Source: Priestia taiwanensis
GTDB lineage: Bacteria; Bacillota; Bacilli; Bacillales; Bacillaceae_G
Direction: 5' to 3'
Length of the DNA: 64,000 nt
NCBI RefSeq assembly: GCF_014638355.1
Contig: NZ_BMFK01000001.1
Location: forward strand, 387,160 to 451,159
Part shown: one piece after another, positions 44,110-52,526 of the stretch
Layout of the letters: each line of letters opens with the position of its first letter
Numbering within the stretch: position 1 is the stretch's first letter
The notes under the pieces: generated by a model
The model's database searches: none
Told to the model about the DNA's origin: nothing
The model's input: the letters and a program-made list of their open reading frames with translations, nothing else
Made by a program: the position numbers and the translations under genes

Positions 44110-44532
44110 ATGGAAAAGATAATTGATCATCTTGGCATTGCCGTTCGCGATATAAAGAGTAGTATTGCCTTTTATGAAAAAGTGTTAGGTGCGACATTAA
44201 TTGAACATTATGTAAGTGAGGCACCCGGCGTGGAAAGTGAAGTTGCCATTATGGAGGTAAATGGTGACCGCATTGAGTTACTGGCACCGACGAATAATAC
44301 GACATCGCCAATTGCTAGATTTTTAAAGCAAAAAGGAAAAGGTGTGCACCACGTTGCGTATCGTGTTGACGATTTAGATGTAGCATTAGAAGAGTTGAAA
44401 GAACAAGGTATTCGTACGTTAGAGCACACGTTACGCACGAACAAACACGGTAGACGATTAATTTATTTAAATCCTGCTGATACAGAAGGAACAATTATTG
44501 AATACTGTGATTATCCAGAAGAGAAGAAATAG
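44110..44532 (+). CDS. mce: Methylmalonyl-CoA epimerase-like VOC protein
   Basis: A 140-residue glyoxalase/VOC-fold protein. Metal-ligand positions are visible: His7 in IDHLGIAV, Glu48 region (IELLAP), His76 in GVHHVAYRV and Glu near the C-terminus in GTIIEYC. Length and the paired GxHHxAY and IDHxGIAV motifs match methylmalonyl-CoA epimerase, which interconverts (R)- and (S)-methylmalonyl-CoA; no mutase gene is adjacent, so this is by family. I start at ATG 44110 behind AGGAGAG; an ATG at 44095 lies before that site and has none of its own. It is monocistronic. Confidence 0.83.
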   Translation: MEKIIDHLGIAVRDIKSSIAFYEKVLGATLIEHYVSEAPGVESEVAIMEVNGDRIELLAPTNNTTSPIARFLKQKGKGVHHVAYRVDDLDVALEELKEQGIRTLEHTLRTNKHGRRLIYLNPADTEGTIIEYCDYPEEKK

Positions 44533-44562
44533 AGCTTGGACATTCCAAGCTCTATTTTTTTA
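44532..44562. terminator. Terminator after the epimerase-like gene
   Basis: AGAGCTTGG / CCAAGCTCT stem with a 5-base loop and seven T residues; convergent gene ends immediately after. Confidence 0.85.
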
Positions 44563-45123
44563 TAGTGGTCGTACTTTAGGCCATTTTGCTTGCCAATTTT
44601 TTTGGATAAGTCGTTTTTCATAATGAGCGAGTAGTGCTGGGTCAGCTAGGAACGTAGGAGTGGGTCTAATGATGAAATGTAAGGTGTCTTTTATACCGTG
44701 TGGTGCGCTTAAATGTAACGTATTACTGTCATCTAGCGTTACTCCTAGTGCTGTTGCTGTCTCAGGAAATTGAGAAATCGCATCGACAGAAGATGTATAA
44801 GGAGGTAGTCCATTCACAAGATGCATACGAGCTTCATTCTTCACAGACCATGGAATACCTGGAAGTAGCGTATGTAACTGTTCTTCGTATTGCTTTTCTA
44901 TCGATTCTTCTATATTAGTAGGATCAAAGTAAATAACATCTACATCAGGCGTAGATGTTCTGTCAGTAAAACCGTGCAGTGTGTCCCAAATCTTTGAACG
45001 GACAAAACCAGCACATACCCACCAGTCGGGTAAATGAAGTGATTGCGCTGTCGTTAGAACATCCATCATCCATTTGTCTTCCTGAATTAAGTGAAGTATA
45101 TCTTGTTCATTTTTTATGCTCAT
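44560..45123 (-). CDS. Nucleotidyltransferase-family protein (NTP_transf_6 / DUF925 type)
   Basis: A 187-residue protein. The segment WWVCAGFVRSKIWDTLHGF followed by PDVDVIYFD (about 36-70) is the GG/DxD-like nucleotidyltransferase core of the PF06042 family, known for proteins annotated as nucleotidyltransferase family protein or YfbS/YkfC-like. The C-terminus (FIIRPTPTFL, then HYEKRLIQKNWQAKWP) is characteristic. It starts at ATG 45123 behind AAGGGGGAT. Monocistronic. Substrate not known; catalytic Asp pair (PDVDV) is conserved. Confidence 0.8.
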   Translation of the reverse strand: MSIKNEQDILHLIQEDKWMMDVLTTAQSLHLPDWWVCAGFVRSKIWDTLHGFTDRTSTPDVDVIYFDPTNIEESIEKQYEEQLHTLLPGIPWSVKNEARMHLVNGLPPYTSSVDAISQFPETATALGVTLDDSNTLHLSAPHGIKDTLHFIIRPTPTFLADPALLAHYEKRLIQKNWQAKWPKVRPL

Positions 45124-45232
45124 TTTGTATCCCCCTTAATTAAATGGAACGTATATTCTTTAGTTTAACATACTAGAAAGAGGATTACAGAACATTTACA
45201 TAGAATAAAGTGTAAAGAAAGGACGTGATAAT

Positions 45233-45940
45233 GTGTCGAATGTAGAAAATCAAAAGTTAGTTGTGATTACTGGAGTGACGCAAGGATTAGGTCGTGCGAT
45301 GGTTGATAGATTCTCAGAATTAGGTTGGATTGTTGCTGGGTGTGGTCGTTCTGTGGAGAAGATTGAACAAATAAAAAGAGAACTTTCTAATAAACATGAT
45401 TTCCAAGTCGTGGACGTATCGAATGACCAGTCTGTACATACTTGGAGTGAAACAATTTTACAAAGATACGGTGCTCCGGATTTAATTATTAACAATGCTT
45501 CTATTATTAATAAAAATGCACCAATATGGGAAGTTACAGCGAAAGAATGGGAAACTGTCATGAATATTAACGTGAACGGAGTTGTACATGTGATTCGTTC
45601 ATTTGTGCCAGCAATGATTAAAGTGAACCGAGGGACAATTATTAACATTAGCTCGGATTGGGGACGTAATGGGGAGGCAATGTTGGCTCCGTATTGCGCT
45701 TCGAAGTTTGCGGTAGAAGGATTGACACAATCGTTAGCATTAGAGTTACCGAAAGAAATAACAGTTGTCGCACTCGATCCAGGTGGTGGAATTAATACGG
45801 CAATGCTTCAGTCATCTGCACCTGAGTATGTAGGCGAGGCACCAAATCCTGAATCATGGTCAAAAGTTGCGGTGCCGTATATGTTGAGCCTAACGTCTGA
45901 ATATAATGGGAAGTCGTTGACGTGTCCGGAGGTTAGATAA
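45233..45940 (+). CDS. Short-chain dehydrogenase/reductase
   Basis: A 235-residue SDR. The cofactor motif TGVTQGLGRAM lies near residues 13-23, NNAS near 86, the catalytic Ser about 136 (NISSDWG), Tyr and Lys in PYCASKFAVEG (about 150-160). The C-terminal part is short (ends at CPEVR), slightly below the 245-260 usual. GTG 45233 follows AAAGGACGTGAT. It lies 110 bases before the AraC-type regulator gene and is not obviously co-transcribed. Substrate unknown. Confidence 0.85.
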   Translation: MSNVENQKLVVITGVTQGLGRAMVDRFSELGWIVAGCGRSVEKIEQIKRELSNKHDFQVVDVSNDQSVHTWSETILQRYGAPDLIINNASIINKNAPIWEVTAKEWETVMNINVNGVVHVIRSFVPAMIKVNRGTIINISSDWGRNGEAMLAPYCASKFAVEGLTQSLALELPKEITVVALDPGGGINTAMLQSSAPEYVGEAPNPESWSKVAVPYMLSLTSEYNGKSLTCPEVR

Positions 45941-46052
45941 GGCTGGGGATAAATAATTAGCCGTCCAAACTAGAGAAGGTGAACTCCACAATTACGATCA
46001 AATGAAAAGGTAGGAAATATGTTACTTTCTTGTAGAGGAGGCTGATTGGCTA

Positions 46053-47144
46053 ATGGATACAAATATGAAGAGAATGTTAGATTATGTAGAGGCACATATA
46101 ACAGAGGATTTGTCATTAAGCAAGGTGGCAAAAGAACTTCACTTCTCACCTTATTACTGTTCTGTTATGTTCCACCGTTATTTTGGTGAAACGATGAAGA
46201 GTTATGTGCAGAGGCGTCGTATTCTTTGTGCAACGAAGGAATTGGAAGGGACGAATAACAGAATAATAGATATTGCAATGAAATATGGTTATTCATCACA
46301 AGAGTCATTTTCAAGAGCATTTTCCCGTACGATTGGTATGTCTCCGAAACGGTTTCGTGACAAACCGCTTCCTTTTGCTGTATATGAGAAATATAAACCA
46401 ATGGAGGAGGAAGTAGGAGTGAAAAACGAAACAATTACGAATATACACCGTCACCTTGAAAAGGAGTATCCGCTAAAAACATTACATATTTTAAATGGTT
46501 TGTGTATGTTGGAGTCTTTTCAACAACATCACTTAATGAGCGAAACAGCTACGTATCTTCCATTTAATGAGGCCATGTGTTGGGGAGAAGTAAGCGAAGT
46601 AATCTTCTCACCTGAATTTATCCAAGCAAGAACCGATTCCCTTAAATCGACAGAGGCTGAGTATAAAAAGATTGTGATGGAGCCATTGAAGCCGTTGTTT
46701 GAGGAACAGTTTGGCATTATCGTACTATGGTTCGGTGACGATATGTTCTGCCAAATGAACCTTATTACCATTCTTGCGTATTTGGAGCAAATTCAGTTTG
46801 AAGGCGATGTATTCTTTTGTATGGTACGAGAGCAAACAGATAGTATGTTACCAGATGCAGTGGAAATGAAGATAGAGGGATATAACGATATTTATAATAC
46901 TATTATTTGTCAGCAAAAAGCATATAATGGAGCATTGCTTCCTGTTACATACCAAGCAATGAACTTATATCTTAGTTATCAAGAAGAAAAAAGTGAGATT
47001 ATCCGTTATATCAAAAAGAACCTTCATAAGGAGAATCTTGTGAGAGAATTGCTTACGTTATTCCCACAGTACGGACTTGGAGATTTGCAGTATGAATGGA
47101 TGATTGAAGCAATAGAGACGGAAGAAAAAAGAAAAGTATTATAA
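46053..47144 (+). CDS. AraC-family transcriptional regulator with C-terminal effector region
   Basis: A 363-residue regulator. The two helix-turn-helix motifs are at the N-terminus (residues 5-105: LSLSKVAKELHFSPYYCSVMFHRYFGE and IIDIAMKYGYSSQESFSRAFSRTIGMSPKRFR), so the DNA-binding domain precedes the effector domain, as in some Bacillus AraC proteins of the Rob/SoxS-like order. The remaining 255 residues have no recognised sensor fold. ATG 46053 follows AGAGGAGG. It is monocistronic; no nearby target is obvious. Confidence 0.85.
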   Translation: MDTNMKRMLDYVEAHITEDLSLSKVAKELHFSPYYCSVMFHRYFGETMKSYVQRRRILCATKELEGTNNRIIDIAMKYGYSSQESFSRAFSRTIGMSPKRFRDKPLPFAVYEKYKPMEEEVGVKNETITNIHRHLEKEYPLKTLHILNGLCMLESFQQHHLMSETATYLPFNEAMCWGEVSEVIFSPEFIQARTDSLKSTEAEYKKIVMEPLKPLFEEQFGIIVLWFGDDMFCQMNLITILAYLEQIQFEGDVFFCMVREQTDSMLPDAVEMKIEGYNDIYNTIICQQKAYNGALLPVTYQAMNLYLSYQEEKSEIIRYIKKNLHKENLVRELLTLFPQYGLGDLQYEWMIEAIETEEKRKVL

Positions 47145-47240
47145 AGCTATATGTATGATGCAATGAACTAATGAGGTTTTAAACATTTGTCAAAAAGCTG
47201 AAACATCCATTATGTACTAAATAATGGATATTTCAGCTTT

Positions 47241-48008
47241 TTATACTTTCCTATACACCTTTATTCCAAATATATATGAAATTATCATGATTAACACCAT
47301 CCAACCAATTGAAAGCCACAAATCATTTCCGGTAGGTTGTGAATTAAATAGATTTCTGATGGTTTGAATAATTGGTGTCATAGGTTGATTTTCTGCGAAG
47401 AGTCGAACTATCTTTGGCATTCCATCTACAGGAACGAATGCAGAACTGACAAAAAGCATCATTAATAAGATGTAGGAAAAGGAACCTGCTCCTTCCATAC
47501 TTCCAGCAGCCAATCCAAAAGGTACGGAAAGCCATGTTATTGTAAAAGAAAAAAGAATAATCATTATCCCTACAAGAAGCCACTCGAAGAATGTTGCATT
47601 ACTTCTAAAGCCAGCTAGAATTCCTACTAACAATACACAAATAGTTGAAACTAACATGAAGACAACTGATGCGAACACCTGACCACCTAGTACAGATGAT
47701 TTTGAGATAGGCATTGACTTAAATCTGTCAAACATTCCTGATGATTTATCTATATTAATCCGTAACGATGTATAGGCTGAACTGGTTGCGATTGTCATTA
47801 ATAAGATTCCTGGAAGGATATAATTAATATATTCCTCTTGGGACAATCCTTGGATTTTGATAGCTCCTCCAAATATATAAACTATCCCTAACAGCATCAT
47901 AATTGGCATAGCAATAACGGTGATAAGAGTGTCAATACTTCGCGTATTATGTTTAATAATTCTATTGGCAAGGGTGAGAGTATCACTAACATGTTGTTTG
48001 ATTTTCAT
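47241..48008 (-). CDS. ABC-2 permease, drug-export type
   Basis: A 255-residue ABC-2 permease with six hydrophobic helices and the family segment EEYINYILPGILLMTIATSSAY followed by IDKSSGMFDRFKSMPISKSSV, which matches daunorubicin/antibiotic exporter permeases (DrrB-like). It follows the ATPase gene by two bases (ATPase stop at 48011), in the operon padR-DUF1048-ATPase-permease. ATG 48008 follows AAAGGAAG. The operon likely exports a toxic compound or an antimicrobial peptide; the substrate is unknown. Confidence 0.87.
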   Translation of the reverse strand: MKIKQHVSDTLTLANRIIKHNTRSIDTLITVIAMPIMMLLGIVYIFGGAIKIQGLSQEEYINYILPGILLMTIATSSAYTSLRINIDKSSGMFDRFKSMPISKSSVLGGQVFASVVFMLVSTICVLLVGILAGFRSNATFFEWLLVGIMIILFSFTITWLSVPFGLAAGSMEGAGSFSYILLMMLFVSSAFVPVDGMPKIVRLFAENQPMTPIIQTIRNLFNSQPTGNDLWLSIGWMVLIMIISYIFGIKVYRKV

Positions 48009-48010
48009 GA

Positions 48011-48931
48011 TTATCTTCCTTTCGTCAGTGTCATAAATACATCATCAAGGGTTGGCGTAATCATTTTGAACGTCTTGAGTTCAATTTGTTTGGTTGTTAA
48101 AGCATTCAACACGTTTAAAGTCGTCGAGATATCTTCTGTTAAATCAATGGAAACCTCACAAAGATCTTTTTTTACAGGTGAATATGATTCTAAAAGTTTT
48201 AAAGCCAACTCGGCATCTAGATTCCGATTAAATATAAGTAAGAGCTTATCATCTCCTGCAATGCGCTTCATTTCATCCGGGGTTCCAGTAGCAACAATTT
48301 TTCCATCACGTAAAAAGCCAATCTGATCAGCTAAATAATCTGCTTCCTCTAAGTATTGGGTGGTTAAGAAAATTGTTTTCCCCTGTGACTTCATTTCTTT
48401 AATTGAATCCCAAAGATCTTGCCTGCTTTTTGGATCTAGTCCTGTAGTAGGTTCATCTAAAAAAATGATTTCTGGATTCCCAACTAAACTCATGGCTAAG
48501 TCAAGGCGCCGCCGCATTCCTCCTGAATATGTTGAAACAGCTTTATTTTTTGCTTCAGTCAGTTCAAATTTATCTAATAGATTCTCGGCAACAATTCTTG
48601 GGTTGCGCTCATGTCTCAATTTTGCAATCAATTTTAGGTTTTCGTATCCAGTGAGTACACCGTCAACAGTGGCATGTTGTGAACTAAAACTAAAAAGTTC
48701 TTGGGCTGCAGTAGGATTGTTAGCTACATTGATTGTATTAATTGTTACTGTTCCTCCGTCACTGTTAAGTAAGCCGGTAATTATTTTTAATAAGGTACTT
48801 TTCCCAGCACCATTTGCCCCTAATAAGGCATAAATGGAACCTTGCTTCACATTGATATTAACATCTTTTAAAACTTCATTCCCTTTAAAGTTCTTTTTTA
48901 CATGTTTGATTTCTATAACAGAAGAATTCAT
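48011..48931 (-). CDS. ABC exporter ATP-binding protein, DrrA-like
   Basis: A 306-residue ABC ATPase: Walker A GANGAGKSTLL near 40, Q-loop FSSQHATVDGVLTG, signature YSGGMRRRLDLAM, Walker B IIFLDEPTTGLD, H-loop TTQYLEEAD (the TQY variant of the DrrA subfamily), and a C-terminal extension of about 90 residues. ATG 48931 follows TAAAGGAGGAGC. It is part of the PadR-controlled operon with the permease after it. Confidence 0.9.
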   Translation of the reverse strand: MNSSVIEIKHVKKNFKGNEVLKDVNINVKQGSIYALLGANGAGKSTLLKIITGLLNSDGGTVTINTINVANNPTAAQELFSFSSQHATVDGVLTGYENLKLIAKLRHERNPRIVAENLLDKFELTEAKNKAVSTYSGGMRRRLDLAMSLVGNPEIIFLDEPTTGLDPKSRQDLWDSIKEMKSQGKTIFLTTQYLEEADYLADQIGFLRDGKIVATGTPDEMKRIAGDDKLLLIFNRNLDAELALKLLESYSPVKKDLCEVSIDLTEDISTTLNVLNALTTKQIELKTFKMITPTLDDVFMTLTKGR

Positions 48932-48945
48932 GCCGCGCTCCTCCT

Positions 48946-49260
48946 TTATTCAATAGAATCCCTTAATGTATTTCTTTGTTTGTCAATCCATGTTTCTTCT
49001 GGAAACTCAGCTAGGAAGGAATCGGCAAATTCTGCTAGGTCATTTCCTACTACTTCTCGGATGCTCAATCCATCACTGACACTGTTCTCAAGCATCTCTA
49101 AAATATTTTTTAAAACGGCTAACATACCGGACCCTTTAGCAAAGTTCCACATATAATTTTCAATTGCTTTCATCGCCTTTTTGTGTTCTTCAGGTAATTC
49201 ATTCACTCTTTTTTTGTATGCGCGATATTCTCGTTTTTCTTGAATCATTTTTTTAAACAT
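48946..49260 (-). CDS. DUF1048 protein
   Basis: A 104-residue, helical, charged protein of DUF1048, in the operon between the PadR regulator and the ABC exporter. The family pattern includes KRVNELPEEHKKAMKAIENYMWNF and a C-terminal WIDKQRNTLRDSI. DUF1048 genes are typically found beside PadR and ABC-2 genes, probably as an accessory factor of the regulator. ATG 49260 follows AAAGGAGC, overlapping the end of padR by eight bases. Mechanism unknown. Confidence 0.82.
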   Translation of the reverse strand: MFKKMIQEKREYRAYKKRVNELPEEHKKAMKAIENYMWNFAKGSGMLAVLKNILEMLENSVSDGLSIREVVGNDLAEFADSFLAEFPEETWIDKQRNTLRDSIE

Positions 49261-49582
49261 CTTTTTGCTCCTTTATCTCATTCATTTTTTCTTTTAAGAA
49301 TGACCATCTTTCCCAAAAATCACGTAATTCTTGTTTTCCTTTAGTGTTTAGTGTATAGAATTTCCTTGCAGGCCCGAGTTCAGATTTTTTTTTCTCAATC
49401 TCCACGAGGCCCTTTTTTTCAATTCGAACAAGAATGGTATAGACAGTACCTTCTACAATATCTTCGAAACCTAACTCATTTAGATACTTGGTTATTTCGT
49501 AACCATACGTTTCACCAGTTTGTATTTTTTGAAGAACCATTCCTTCAAGTACTCCTTTAAGCATTTCAGTTAAATCTTTCAT
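49253..49582 (-). CDS. PadR-family regulator of the ABC exporter operon
   Basis: A 109-residue regulator, PadR type: LEGMVLQKIQTGETYGYEITKYL, then EGTVYTILVRIEKKGLVEIE and GPARKFYTL, covering the winged helix. It probably represses its own operon until a drug binds. ATG 49582 follows GAGGAGGATATAT. Its promoter (49649-49625) overlaps a 10-base palindrome, the likely operator. First gene of the operon padR-DUF1048-ATPase-permease. Confidence 0.9.
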   Translation of the reverse strand: MKDLTEMLKGVLEGMVLQKIQTGETYGYEITKYLNELGFEDIVEGTVYTILVRIEKKGLVEIEKKKSELGPARKFYTLNTKGKQELRDFWERWSFLKEKMNEIKEQKDV

Positions 49583-49619
49583 ATATCCTCCTCGTCACTA
49601 CTTAGCATCACTTAGTACC

Positions 49620-49654
49620 ACTATATAGTATTACAGAGTAGTTGGAGATGTCAA
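49620..49654 (-). promoter_or_regulatory. Promoter and operator-like palindrome of padR operon
   Basis: On the minus strand TTGACA (49654-49649) and TACTAT (49630-49625) are spaced by 18 bases. ACTATATAGT (49620-49629) is a perfect 10-base palindrome over the -10 box. A repressor here would give autoregulation. Confidence 0.65.
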
Positions 49655-49995
49655 ACTTTTTTCAAATTATTTTTAGGTTATAAATACTTTAAAATGTTTT
49701 ATATGGGTATGGGCTATTAGTGATTAAATGATTAATTGGTAATCATTCATATAGCCTAATTTTTAGATGGATGTACTGCTTGTATCTAACTTAATTTTAT
49801 GTGGAAATTAAAACGGCATTACCGTGCTGCGTTATAATCTTTTAAGGATATATCTAGGTTATTCGTTATTATAAAAGAGTAAGGTTTACATAATTTGTTC
49901 ATTAAGAAGGTATGTCGATATAAGAGGTTGAAAGTATATGGTAAATATAACTAGCTATGATGAAATTGATACTTTAATAATGAAGGAGGGATAGG
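49655..49995. other. Intergenic region between padR operon and LURP-one gene
   Basis: AT-rich, with no supported gene. A possible 18-codon frame at 49938-49994 ends directly before the GTG at 49996 but has only a weak ribosome binding site. No terminator or clear promoter seen. Confidence 0.4.
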
Positions 49996-50502
49996 GTGAA
50001 GGAACTGTATATAAAGCAAAAGGTATTTAGTCTAAGTGAAAAATTCACGGTGAAGAATCAACATGAGGAAGATGTTTATTACGTAGAGGGGAGTTTTATG
50101 AAATTCCCAAAGACGTTCTCCATTATGAATACAATGGGAGATGAAGTCGCGCTTATTACGAAAAAGGTATTCACTTTTTTACCGAAGTTTCTTGTTGAAG
50201 TGAATGGCCAAGAGGTGCTATCAATTAAGAAGGAGTTTTCCTTCTTTAAAGCTCGTTATACGATTGATGCGGAAGGTATAGAGGTGCGTGGTAGCTGGTG
50301 GGATATGGACTTTCAAGTGTTACAGCACGGTGAAGTTATCGGGGAAGTAAGCAAAAAATGGTTCACTTGGGGGGATAGTTACAACGTTCAAATATTCGAT
50401 GAGAAAATGGACGTTATCATGCTTGCGTTAGTTGTTGCGATTGATTGTGTGAAGGCTGACGAACAAGCTGCTGCTTCTGTAACGTCAACACCTACGATAT
50501 AA
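49996..50502 (+). CDS. LURP-one-related / YxjI-like protein
   Basis: A 168-residue protein of the YxjI/LURP-one (Tubby-like) family: repeated beta strands with KQKVFSLSEKFTVKN, YYVEGSF, FSIMNTMGDEVALITKK, RYTIDAEG and the signature GEVSKKWFTWGDSYNVQI. Such proteins form a 12-stranded barrel around one helix and have no signal peptide. GTG 49996 follows AAGGAGGG. It ends in a Thr/Ser tail. Monocistronic. The function is unknown. Confidence 0.83.
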   Translation: MKELYIKQKVFSLSEKFTVKNQHEEDVYYVEGSFMKFPKTFSIMNTMGDEVALITKKVFTFLPKFLVEVNGQEVLSIKKEFSFFKARYTIDAEGIEVRGSWWDMDFQVLQHGEVIGEVSKKWFTWGDSYNVQIFDEKMDVIMLALVVAIDCVKADEQAAASVTSTPTI

Positions 50503-50517
50503 TTGTACAATCACACC

Positions 50518-50560
50518 AAAAAGAGCAGGGATTCGGAATGGATGCCCTGCTTTTTATAAT
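50518..50560 (+). terminator. Terminator of the LURP-one-like gene
   Basis: AAAGAGCAGGG / CCCTGCTTTTT stem with a 14-base loop and T run. Confidence 0.8.
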
Positions 50561-50651
50561 GGAAGATGAATTGCTTTCCTTGACAATTTCTTTCTTAAAG
50601 CATTAAGTTGAAATGAATAAATAAGGAAGTAATTCATAAGGGGATAGGGAA

Positions 50652-51437
50652 ATGCATAAAACGATTCAACAGAAATTAGTAAAAATAGAAGAAAGATATC
50701 ATGTGAAGATTTTGTATGCTGTTGAGTCTGGAAGTAGGGCATGGGGATTTCCTTCAAAAGATAGTGATTACGATGTTCGCTTTATTTATGTTCATCGACC
50801 AGAGTGGTATCTTTCGATTGATCAACAAGGGATTGGAACGAAGCGAGATGTCATTGAAGAACCGATTAATGATTTATTGGATATAAGTGGTTGGGAAATT
50901 ACGAAAGCATTGCGCTTGTTTAGGAAAAACAATCCACCATTATTAGAATGGTTAAGAAGTGATATTGTCTATTATCAAAAATATGCCTTTGTTGATAACA
51001 TGCGCGCGTTGGAATCAGATGTATTTTATCCAAGTTCGATGTTGTACCATTATTTAAACATGGCGAAAAAGAATTATCGTGAGTACTTACAAGGTGCAGA
51101 AGTGAAAATCAAGAAATACTTTTATGTTCTGCGTCCATTATTAGCTTGTAAATGGATAGAGAAATACAACACAACACCGCCAATTAGCTTCCATGAATTA
51201 TTGGAAGACATTGTTCCAGAAGGTACATTAAAAACAGAAATTGACAATCTTTTAAAACGAAAGATGATAGGCGATGAATTAGATTTAGAGCCCCGCGTCA
51301 ATGTAATTAATGAGTTTGTTGAACATGAAATGGCACGACTCGAAGAATATGCTAAATCACTTAAAGTAGAAGTGAAGGACCCAACAAAAATGTTAGATGA
51401 ATTGTTTAGAGGTACATTACAGGAAGTTTGGGGATAA
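50652..51437 (+). CDS. Nucleotidyltransferase (RlaP / YcgL-like)
   Basis: A 261-residue protein with a polymerase-beta-type nucleotidyltransferase core: GSRAWGFPSKDSDYDVRFIYV at about 25-45 has GS followed by the DxD pair. The rest (PPLLEWLRSDIVYYQ, ARLEEYAKSLK) matches the RlaP family (PF10127), B. subtilis YcgL relatives linked to RNA repair or unknown nucleotidyl transfer. ATG 50652 follows GGGGATAGGG. Monocistronic. The reaction is not known. Confidence 0.83.
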   Translation: MHKTIQQKLVKIEERYHVKILYAVESGSRAWGFPSKDSDYDVRFIYVHRPEWYLSIDQQGIGTKRDVIEEPINDLLDISGWEITKALRLFRKNNPPLLEWLRSDIVYYQKYAFVDNMRALESDVFYPSSMLYHYLNMAKKNYREYLQGAEVKIKKYFYVLRPLLACKWIEKYNTTPPISFHELLEDIVPEGTLKTEIDNLLKRKMIGDELDLEPRVNVINEFVEHEMARLEEYAKSLKVEVKDPTKMLDELFRGTLQEVWG

Positions 51438-51656
51438 TTCGGTTGTTGTGTACATAATTACGGTGGAAATAGGATAGAAGTCAGTGAAGTATGTATTGAT
51501 GTAAAAGTCGATACATACTTTTTTATTTACTAAATTTGAGATAAAATCATAATAAATAGCAATAAAGTTTAACAAAATACAACAAAATACATTTACAATA
51601 TGAATGGTGTGCAATATAATGTGTATACAAATGAAAGATAAAAAGGATTGATACTG

Positions 51657-52145
51657 ATGGACGAAAAATTTTATACAATTGATCAAATTGCAGACATATT
51701 AGGTATGCACCATAAAACGATACGCAAATTTATAACAGAAGGTAAGCTTCGAGCTAATAAAGTTGGTAAGCAATGGAGAATAGCCGGACACGATTTAAGT
51801 GTTTTTATGGAACATAACAATGTGAACGTTAGTCATAAAAACGAAGTGGAAAGTGAGGGGATTGAATTTTCTACAAGTGAAATAGGCATGAAGAGTCGAG
51901 TTGATAAGGTGGAAATAGCTACGGTTGTAGATATTCATGATGTGGATATCGATGAAAGTAGCAGAATATCAAATATGCTTTTAGCAGTAATGAATAGTAA
52001 AGATGCTAAACTAAGCAATTCAACTATTAATGTTAAATATTATCAAAGCGAAAGAAATGTAAAAGTGATGTTGTGGGGAGATCTGGAGTTCACAAAAGTA
52101 ATGTTGGACTGTATCGAGATGCTGACAGAAAATAAGAGAAAGTAG
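51657..52145 (+). CDS. Excisionase-type helix-turn-helix protein
   Basis: A 162-residue protein. Residues 1-50 (FYTIDQIADILGMHHKTIRKFITEGKLRANKVGKQWRI) are a MerR-like excisionase HTH; the remainder (DKVEIATVVDIHDVDIDES and YYQSERNVKVMLWGDLEF) is a separate alpha/beta sensor-like region. ATG 51657 with AAAAGG ten bases before; a TTG at 51648 overlaps that site. The next gene follows after eight bases, so an operon with DUF4180 and hydrolase genes is likely. It may be the local regulator. Confidence 0.78.
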   Translation: MDEKFYTIDQIADILGMHHKTIRKFITEGKLRANKVGKQWRIAGHDLSVFMEHNNVNVSHKNEVESEGIEFSTSEIGMKSRVDKVEIATVVDIHDVDIDESSRISNMLLAVMNSKDAKLSNSTINVKYYQSERNVKVMLWGDLEFTKVMLDCIEMLTENKRK

Positions 52146-52153
52146 GAGAAAGC

Positions 52154-52510
52154 ATGAATTATCAAATGGTAGAGAAAGCAAATAAAAGATACATTGAAAT
52201 GAAACAGCCAATTACGTGTGAGTCTGACGTGTTGGATATTATCGGTATTTGTTTTTCGAATGATGTTAACTTATTAGTATTTCGAGAAGAAGTATTTACA
52301 GAAGACTTTATTGATTTGAAGACAGGTCTAGCAGGTATCATGTTACAAAAGTTTATGAATTACCATATAAAAGTTGCGGCTATGATAGAAGACCAAAATA
52401 AAGTGCAAGGAAGATTTAGAGAATTACTGTATGAATTAAACAAAGCAAAGGATTTTCGAGTATTTACGAATCTTGCGGATGCGGAAGAGTGGATTTTGAC
52501 TGTTAAATAG
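52154..52510 (+). CDS. DUF4180 protein
   Basis: A 118-residue protein of DUF4180: DILDIIGICFSNDVNLLVFREEVFTEDFIDLKTGLAGIMLQKFMNYHIK-like pattern (motif FREEVFTEDFIDLKTGLAG near 44-62) and C-terminal DFRVFTNLADAEEWILTVK. It resembles STAS-like small alpha/beta proteins. ATG 52154 follows GTAGGAGAAAGC, eight bases after the HTH gene. DUF4180 genes often sit beside regulators. Function unknown. Confidence 0.82.
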   Translation: MNYQMVEKANKRYIEMKQPITCESDVLDIIGICFSNDVNLLVFREEVFTEDFIDLKTGLAGIMLQKFMNYHIKVAAMIEDQNKVQGRFRELLYELNKAKDFRVFTNLADAEEWILTVK

Positions 52511-52526
52511 CCAGGTGGTGTAATAA

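Noticed and set aside
49938..49994. 18-codon frame ending directly before the GTG of the LURP-one-like gene.
   Set aside because: Weak ribosome binding site and no recognisable product; probably chance.
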